From contig FMBT01000141.1 in assembly GCA_900095095.1 (NCBI GenBank), positions 1 to 25,042 of the forward strand: 25,042 nucleotides of DNA, written 5' to 3'. Position numbers and translations under genes: made by a program. This stretch comes from Fragilariopsis cylindrus CCMP1102 (taxonomy: Eukaryota > Bacillariophyta > Bacillariophyceae > Bacillariales > Bacillariaceae). Each line of letters opens with the position of its first letter. Position 1 is the first letter of the stretch. This document shows, one piece after another, positions 19,299 to 25,042 of this stretch. The notes beneath the pieces are model-generated. The model did not search any database. It saw only the letters and a list, made by a program, of their open reading frames with translations, and had not been told where the DNA came from.

Positions 19299-20036
19299 CG
19301 AACTAGAGGTTGAGGTTGTGTGTATATCGTTGAAAAGCATTGTCATTTTTTGTACATAATAATGGCTTGTGTGTTGTTAGTAATCAATCTTGTGTTTCAT
19401 CACAACAACATTAAGCGAAAATGACATCGACTTATTACTCATTTCCACTTTTTCTTAATCAAGGAAAACATCAAAGCAACGAAGAATTAAAATTTCACAG
19501 ATCATATCGTAAGAAGTAGTGTATATTCTCCTACTTCACGAATATCATCATTCCATACATATTCCAAACTGTATCTTTCATTTATTAATTAAATATTAAA
19601 ACAACGACGACGGTATACGGCAAGAAGTAAGCAAACGAAATCAAAAACACATTCATTGCACATAAATGTATTATATATTTGAATTTCGTTGTGGAGTGAG
19701 TCATCGTAAATAAATTATCATATAACATTAGTACTTCATATTTAAAGATTATTTCATCATTATTCTTCTTCCTTGTAGATTAAGTATCTATTGCAGTATT
19801 CAATTAATTTCATATCAGGACTACTTTCATTTTTTATGAAGAGCAGCAACACAGTACGGTACTTAAATTGTCTAGGTCAAATAACTTCATAAAATATTAT
19901 ATGCAGTTTACTAAAGTTATTATATTTAATCCTTATACAGAATCAATAAAATAATGGTTAGATAGAGGAGAATGGACTCGTTCTCTTCCTTGGAGCTGGT
20001 AATATAAACGACCTTTCTCAAATTAAAAGATCTAAA
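19299..20036. other. Convergent 3' spacer, no gene seen
   Basis: AT-rich 738-bp region between the ends of the bZIP–PAS gene and the membrane protein gene. AATAAA-like signals occur on the plus strand near 19708 and 19944, and on the minus strand there are several TTTATT-type sites. No reading frame or RNA was recognised. Confidence 0.5.
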
Positions 20037-21965
20037 TCAAGGGGCATTGTTTAGAGTAATACTATCCGATGAATCAATGACAGCTAGTTCAAAGTAAGGA
20101 GCAGGAAATCGCTTTACGTTCTCCGAGGTATTATTGGCTAAATCCTTGCTATCATGTCCCAATACAACCCCAACCCAAGATAAGGATGATGTAGGTGATA
20201 TTCGTCCTGAGGGACGACTCCGCCGTTTCTTGACGAACGTGTAAGAAACAAAACAAACAAATAGACCAAATATCACTATAATAAAAGATCTGACAGTAGT
20301 AACACCCCCACTCCCTCCAGCAGAAGAGGGTAATGGCAACATCATAGATTTCAATTCTTGTGGTAAAAAAATTACAGAGTCTGGATATGCACCCGGCAAC
20401 ATTTGGATAAGATTGTCTCCATTTCGATCGACGGAGCCAAAATTTCCATGCCCTCCCTCTTGGCCATAACATCCAAAGAAGATACGGTCGGGGGTGCCAT
20501 CCTCCTCATTCCATATAACATCTAGACCAGTAACTACTGTTGTCTGCCTCTCGTAGATTGCACTAGAGATTTTGGAAAAACTATCGAGCGTACAAAAGGT
20601 TTTCACTTGAACGTTTGTTAGAAATATTTCCGGATCATCCTCAGCCACAATATAGACCGAGTCGACGTCTTCCTCCACGGAGATAGGCATACATGTTATG
20701 CCCTCGTTAAAGATCGTCCGACACATATGGTCGGGACGTCCAGTTTGTTTGTTGTAATGCAATCGAATAGTACCACCATCGTACACATCGTCGTCCATCA
20801 AAATTTTGTCAACATTGGTACTGTCGAATTCTTGTCTCTTCCAATATTCAGCGTGATCGTGACGGCCTCCTTCGGGGTACGCCCACAGTTGACTTTGCAA
20901 CTCCGTCCTGTCGGTCCCCGGACTGTGCAAAATAGACAAAAGAAAACTTCGACGGGGAGGTACACTGTCCTCAACGTTGTTGGGGTCGTTGGGATTGTGA
21001 TCATTCTCATCATCACCATAAATGGGTGTTTCTTGTTGCAGTGATGCTGGTATTAATTCAAACCCTCCATACGGCACGATGGTTTCACGACCACGAGTGC
21101 TTTGATAGACTATAGACACAGGCACAGTACAACGAGCAAAATTGTTTTCCATAGTCGTCGTTGTCGTCATCATAAACGTCGTATCAAAGCACGTAGGATC
21201 TTCCATCTTTAATCTCGAAATACCTATAGTCCACAGAAGTCCTTTCTGACTGTTAGCAAAAAAGTCTTCAGTGCTACAATTCTTATAGAAACCTTCCCAT
21301 ACAATAAAAATTTCTCCAGTTTCATCATCAACTGTGAATGATTTTGGACAAGTGCGGGTATATGCGTGTCCGTATGATGAATCATTTCCGTGTTCCATCC
21401 CACCTCTTTCATCGTTCGGAGGACAACAGTCAAAATCACAATCATTCCAATCAAACATTCCATGTGTTTGAAAATATGGTTCGAATGTAAGGAGATCATT
21501 ATTTGATGTTGTTGTTTTTGCACCACGGATATAAGATTCTGAAAGTTTCGCTCGAAGGATTTCCCAACTATTATTCTTAGGTTCTTCTTTGATCCTTTCA
21601 TCGTAAGATCTACCGTATAAATAACTATTCTTGTCGTCGTGATCGTTGTTTGACGATGATAGATAAAATTTCAAATTCATTAACGATAAGCTTGGGCGAT
21701 AGCTACCACCATGCTCGTTTGCAACTAATCGAGGATCTATACAATGTCCTCCGTCATCTTCATAATCATCATCGTTGTTGACGTCACCGTAATCTTCGAC
21801 CGTACAACTATATAGACCAGTATGTGTTGATGCAGGAGTAGAACCATCATTATTAAGTATCTTTAATTTGCTAGAAGGAGAACTGGTAAAGAGAATAGTT
21901 CTTTCACTTTCTTCAATCACCTTCCTATTCATAGTTCTTTGTTGTTGACTCTGACGACTCATCAT
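20037..21965 (-). CDS. Single-pass membrane protein of unknown function
   Basis: One exon of 642 codons. I do not recognise the family. Residues 1-555 are soluble, rich in Asp and Asn, with Cys clusters (FDWNDCDFDCCPP, TCPKSF, NCSTEDFF, PTCFDTTF) that suggest disulfides on the lumenal or outer side. Segments such as GEIFIVWEGFY, GTIRLHYNKQTGRPDHMC, DSVYIVAEDD and GTPDRIFFGCYGQEGG look like successive beta-hairpins, perhaps a propeller. Residues about 557-578 (VRSFIIVIFGLFVCFVSYTFV) form a transmembrane helix followed by KKRRSR, a stop-transfer signal, and a 64-residue tail with PYFEL, a possible Yxxphi sorting signal. This predicts a type I topology, but the annotated start MMSRQSQQQ shows no signal peptide, so an upstream exon may be missing. 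Two E2F-like sites lie upstream. Confidence 0.7.
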   Translation of the reverse strand: MMSRQSQQQRTMNRKVIEESERTILFTSSPSSKLKILNNDGSTPASTHTGLYSCTVEDYGDVNNDDDYEDDGGHCIDPRLVANEHGGSYRPSLSLMNLKFYLSSSNNDHDDKNSYLYGRSYDERIKEEPKNNSWEILRAKLSESYIRGAKTTTSNNDLLTFEPYFQTHGMFDWNDCDFDCCPPNDERGGMEHGNDSSYGHAYTRTCPKSFTVDDETGEIFIVWEGFYKNCSTEDFFANSQKGLLWTIGISRLKMEDPTCFDTTFMMTTTTTMENNFARCTVPVSIVYQSTRGRETIVPYGGFELIPASLQQETPIYGDDENDHNPNDPNNVEDSVPPRRSFLLSILHSPGTDRTELQSQLWAYPEGGRHDHAEYWKRQEFDSTNVDKILMDDDVYDGGTIRLHYNKQTGRPDHMCRTIFNEGITCMPISVEEDVDSVYIVAEDDPEIFLTNVQVKTFCTLDSFSKISSAIYERQTTVVTGLDVIWNEEDGTPDRIFFGCYGQEGGHGNFGSVDRNGDNLIQMLPGAYPDSVIFLPQELKSMMLPLPSSAGGSGGVTTVRSFIIVIFGLFVCFVSYTFVKKRRSRPSGRISPTSSLSWVGVVLGHDSKDLANNTSENVKRFPAPYFELAVIDSSDSITLNNAP

Positions 21966-22004
21966 AATATGATCGTGTTGATACAGTACCGATAGACCTA
22001 TAAT

Positions 22005-22116
22005 AGTCTATGATTGATAGTTTCACTCCTTTAGCGCCAAACCAAACAAACGTTAATTCCAGTTGACACAGTCTATGATTATTAGTGACACTCATTTAGC
22101 GCCAAACCAAATAAAC
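22005..22116. promoter_or_regulatory. Duplicated 47-bp module with E2F-like sites
   Basis: 22005-22051 and 22070-22116 are direct copies with 41 of 47 bases equal and a period of 65 bp. Both contain the invariant TTTAGCGCCAAACCAAA (22030-22046 and 22095-22111). GCGCCAAA is the reverse complement of the E2F consensus TTTGGCGC, and TTTAGCGC reads the other way as a weaker match. The module lies 40-150 bp upstream of the membrane protein gene (-) and 490 bp before the exoribonuclease gene (+), so it most likely serves the former. Confidence 0.65.
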
Positions 22117-22358
22117 ATTCCTACTGTTTTCTGATGTTGCTTGTCCTAATGTGCCTAATGTGCTGTGTCAGTGTCGTCATGAATTTAATTATTAAAGAAA
22201 AGAGAATAAAGAAGGAAAAGTATGTAACATTAAGTAATAATGCGAACTGTTGCCGTGTTTTTTTACTCGTGCTGACACCATATTCGCATCAACTTGAAGG
22301 GCTTATGTAAACTTTATATTGTGAAATATTTTCGTTGTAATTACAACATGATATCAAA
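22117..22358. other. Spacer before tRNA-Asp, no gene seen
   Basis: AT-rich sequence with a short duplicated TGTCCTAATGTGCCTAATGTG stretch near 22142-22162. No gene was seen. Confidence 0.4.
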
Positions 22359-22430
22359 TCCGTCATAGTATAGTGGCTAGTATCCCCGCCTGTCACGCGG
22401 GAGACCGGGGTTCGATTCCCCGTGACGGAG
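22359..22430 (+). tRNA. tRNA-Asp (GTC)
   Basis: A 72-nt cloverleaf folds cleanly. Acceptor TCCGTCA pairs with TGACGGA and leaves discriminator G, as expected for Asp. The anticodon stem is CCCGC/GCGGG and the loop CTGTCAC gives anticodon GTC. The T arm is CGGGG-TTCGATT-CCCCG. A T run from 22437 provides a polymerase III terminator. Confidence 0.97.
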
Positions 22431-22605
22431 AACATATTTTTGTTCATTGTCTAATATTTAATTGCTTTTCCCTTTCAATCCGCCAGAGCTACTCTCATGC
22501 TGCTTTTGTTCGTAAAGTAATAACATTTTAATTTTCCTAGAGTAGGTACCAATAAGTCGTCTCTCAACACAGCTCAACACCCATAATAGCGCTCCCTGTA
22601 GCATC

Positions 22606-25042
22606 ATGATACCAAACGCTCGTTCACTGGCTCTATCTCTTGCCATCGCCGCGGCATCAATACAAATAGAGTACTGCAGTGGTTTCACATCACCTCATTG
22701 TCTTTCCAGTTCACCACCATCAAGATCAATACCAATACCAATATCAATACCAATACCAATACCAACAACGTCGAGACTTTGCGCCGCCAAAAGTGACAAC
22801 AAAGAAGATGCACTCAAAGATGGCCGCCTAGTGGAATTCACCTCTGGAACCGGAGCCAACAAACAAACCACCCTGGGCGCAATCATCGGGAAAGAGGGAA
22901 AGAAAAATCTCAAAATACTAAACTCTTCCGGGCGAACTTCCTCCGTTCCCCTACGCAGTATCAAGCACATGGTTCCAAATGCACGCGAGATAATGACCCA
23001 AGTGCAGATTGAACAGCACGAGACTGCTGCTGCTACTGCGCTGGAAAAGGATGCTGCAGCGGGCGGACAGAGTGTCGCAGAAGTTTGGGAAATGCTATTG
23101 GAAGACTGCAACGATGACGAATCATGCGCTTCCGACGCTACTGCCGACCTTGTGACCCTTTCCGATTTAATCCTTGGTGATTCCTCCTCGATGGCATGCT
23201 ACGCCACGCGGGCAGTGTTAACAGAGGGTGTGGAAAGTTTTTGCTTCAAGGAAATTGGGAATACAAATTTTGATCCCGTTGGTGGTCCAATCTATGAACC
23301 ACGTCAGATGGATGTCGTTGCCACTATGCGGAGTAGAGCGAAAGTGGAAGCGATGGAGGCAGCCAGGTGGGAGGATTTGAAACAAAGAATATACAACGCT
23401 AGCAGTAGTGTCATTGCGGCATCATTATTTATTGTCGAAAACGAAGCGGAAGAAATACAAACGGCGTTGAAATCGCTCGAACGACTCGGCTGCATGGCCA
23501 ATCTGAGCCCGGACGAAATGAAAGAGCAAGAAAAGACCATGCTGGAGAACACAAATGACGCCGATGAGCTAGCTACAGCGAAACAATTCCTTCAGAATAT
23601 TGATAGACGAGCAACTCCCGAAGTGGCAAGGCAATTGCTTGTTAGTCTTGGTATATGGACAAAACACACTAATTTGGATATTGTCCGGCTCAAGGTTCGG
23701 ACTGCGTTTGATGCATACCTTGAAGATGCCGCCGTTGACATTGCATCGCATCCACCACCAGATTTGGATGAAGGGTCAAGGTTGGACCTGACGCACCTCC
23801 CCGCATTTGCCATTGACGAGGCGTCCACGAAAGAAATAGATGATGCACTATCTGTTGAAATGTTAGACACGGATGGTTCAATCCACAAACGACAGCGACT
23901 ATGGATCCATATTGCCGATCCCACGAGATACATTGAGCTAGGGTCTCCGCTGGGGAAGGAAGCACGTAGGAGAGCCACGTCCATTTATCTGCCAACTGAG
24001 ACTATCCCCATGTTTCCTATGAGCTTGGCGGCGGGACCACTGTCGTTGAGGCCTGGGGAGGTGTCGTGCGCTTTGTCGGTGGGGATTATGCTGGATGATG
24101 CTGGTGGTATTGATGAAGACACGGCACCGATTATTACTCCATCGTATGTTAGAACGACAAGACTTACGTATGACGAGGTGGATTTGTTGCTGGATCCTTT
24201 TGCCATGGTGGACAATGAAAGCAAGAGTGACAGTGGTGGCGGCGAAAGCAACGCTATCGAGGATATGGAAACCACTGTTGAATGTCTTCGTCAACTTCAG
24301 TACGCAAGTGAGCAGAGACTTCTTTGGCGCATAGATGGTGGATCATTAGAATCCATAAGTCCGTATGAGCTACCCGACTTGACTATCAAGGCTAGACCAT
24401 CACCTGATGGAATCGACGGATGGGAAGTTGACATCTACGCAAAGGAGCGACGCGCAGCAAACCGCATCGTCACAGAACTAATGCTGGCAGCCAACGAAGC
24501 TGTTGCATTGTATGGTGATGCACACGGAGTACCCATGCCATTCCGCAGTCAACGCATGGACGCGCTTTCCGATGACGAAATCGAAATGACTCCGGAAGGC
24601 CCATGCCGCAGCTGGATCGCGATACTATCTACTTCTGCGTCGCAAATATCTTCCACTCCTTTGCCACACGCTGGCTTGGGTCTGGACATGTACGCTCAGG
24701 TTACATCGCCAGTGCGTCGGTATGCAGACCTTGCCCTACACTTTCAAGTAAAGAGTCATCTCCGAGGGGATCCACTTCCCTTTCCAGGGAATGATAGTAA
24801 TGGCGATGCCAATAGTGATGGAGAAACAATGGTCGGTATAGCAAAAAATGCAGGAACAATATCACGGCAAATGGAAAGGCCTGCAAACGATTATTGGTTG
24901 AAGGAATTTTTGAGGAGGAGAGGAACACAGACCACGAAGGTGCTTGTACTGCATAGTGATCGATGGAAGGATGATGTGTATAAGCTGTTCCTTCCGGAGC
25001 TTGGTGCTATATGTACTTATCGCAGTACTAGATCTTTAGCGG
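22606..25042 (+). CDS. RNase II/RNR family 3'-5' exoribonuclease, probably plastid-targeted (3' end cut by window)
   Basis: The frame is open from ATG 22606 to the window edge (812 codons), with an in-frame stop upstream at 22513. Residues 1-25 are a signal peptide ending CSG|FTSP, like the ASA-F motif of diatom plastid proteins, followed by a Ser/Pro/Ile-rich transit-like stretch (residues 26-60). The RNB domain starts at FAIDEASTKEIDDALSV; the metal-binding acids are D404, E410, D412 and D413 (the second is Glu, where RNase II of E. coli has Asp). HIADPTRYIELGSPLGKEARRR, SIYLPTETIPMFP, MLAANEAVALYG and AQVTSPVRRYADL (R704, R705) follow, all standard RNB blocks. It would trim organellar RNA from the 3' end, as plant RNR1 does. 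The S1 domain expected at the end is outside the window. Confidence 0.88.
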   Translation, partial: MIPNARSLALSLAIAAASIQIEYCSGFTSPHCLSSSPPSRSIPIPISIPIPIPTTSRLCAAKSDNKEDALKDGRLVEFTSGTGANKQTTLGAIIGKEGKKNLKILNSSGRTSSVPLRSIKHMVPNAREIMTQVQIEQHETAAATALEKDAAAGGQSVAEVWEMLLEDCNDDESCASDATADLVTLSDLILGDSSSMACYATRAVLTEGVESFCFKEIGNTNFDPVGGPIYEPRQMDVVATMRSRAKVEAMEAARWEDLKQRIYNASSSVIAASLFIVENEAEEIQTALKSLERLGCMANLSPDEMKEQEKTMLENTNDADELATAKQFLQNIDRRATPEVARQLLVSLGIWTKHTNLDIVRLKVRTAFDAYLEDAAVDIASHPPPDLDEGSRLDLTHLPAFAIDEASTKEIDDALSVEMLDTDGSIHKRQRLWIHIADPTRYIELGSPLGKEARRRATSIYLPTETIPMFPMSLAAGPLSLRPGEVSCALSVGIMLDDAGGIDEDTAPIITPSYVRTTRLTYDEVDLLLDPFAMVDNESKSDSGGGESNAIEDMETTVECLRQLQYASEQRLLWRIDGGSLESISPYELPDLTIKARPSPDGIDGWEVDIYAKERRAANRIVTELMLAANEAVALYGDAHGVPMPFRSQRMDALSDDEIEMTPEGPCRSWIAILSTSASQISSTPLPHAGLGLDMYAQVTSPVRRYADLALHFQVKSHLRGDPLPFPGNDSNGDANSDGETMVGIAKNAGTISRQMERPANDYWLKEFLRRRGTQTTKVLVLHSDRWKDDVYKLFLPELGAICTYRSTRSLA

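Noticed and set aside
22695-24294. Several minus-strand open frames of 80-138 codons
   Set aside because: They are antisense shadows of the exoribonuclease gene, whose plus-strand frame is continuous and has RNB motifs.

Overview
The window looks like nuclear DNA of a diatom, most likely a cold-water or sea-ice species such as Fragilariopsis or a relative. The reasons are a DUF3494-type ice-binding pair, a bZIP–PAS transcription factor (an architecture typical of diatoms), an RNase II-like protein with a bipartite plastid-type leader, a degenerate Ty1/copia element of the kind common in diatoms, short GT–AG introns, eukaryotic tRNAs with poly-T terminators, and many Asp, Asn, Gln and Ser tracts. 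The species is an inference; no marker gene fixes it.

Layout. 298-3790: a decayed copia retroelement (gag, protease, integrase, RT fragment and RNase H end, with the RT core missing). 4344-4416: tRNA-Ala(AGC). 4823-6817 (+): a type II membrane carbohydrate sulfotransferase, readable only across several one-base shifts. 7164-7954 (-) and 8883-9700 (+): two divergent ice-binding protein genes, both frameshifted. They form an inverted duplication that includes about 120 bp of 5' flank and about 75 bp of 3' flank. The 0.9 kb between them holds seven copies of a roughly 39-bp palindrome-centred repeat and a 17-nt fragment of tRNA-Ala. 10283-10355 (-): a second tRNA-Ala(AGC), facing the first.

11033-12430 (+): a secreted protein with one SET-like domain and a degenerate second copy. 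12687-15228 (-): an animal-type glutaminase with at least three introns (one GC–AG), a TerB-like helical tail and four one-base shifts. 16243-19298 (+): a bZIP–PAS regulator split by one 560-nt intron. 20037-21965 (-): a single-pass membrane protein of unknown function. 22005-22116: a duplicated 47-bp module, each copy with an E2F-like site. 22359-22430: tRNA-Asp(GTC). 22606 to the window end (+): an RNase II/RNR family exoribonuclease, probably plastid-targeted and cut off at its 3' end.

The genes do not form a pathway and are individually transcribed. The most unusual part is 4.3-10.4 kb, an ice-binding locus with inverted symmetry, a private repeat array and tRNA-Ala copies on both sides. 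A second pattern runs through the window: four genes (sulfotransferase, both ice-binding genes, glutaminase) carry many single-base shifts, mostly apparent one-base losses, while four others stay open over about 8.5 kb of coding sequence. This is either real decay of particular loci or local sequence error, and it should be settled before any of the four is called dead.
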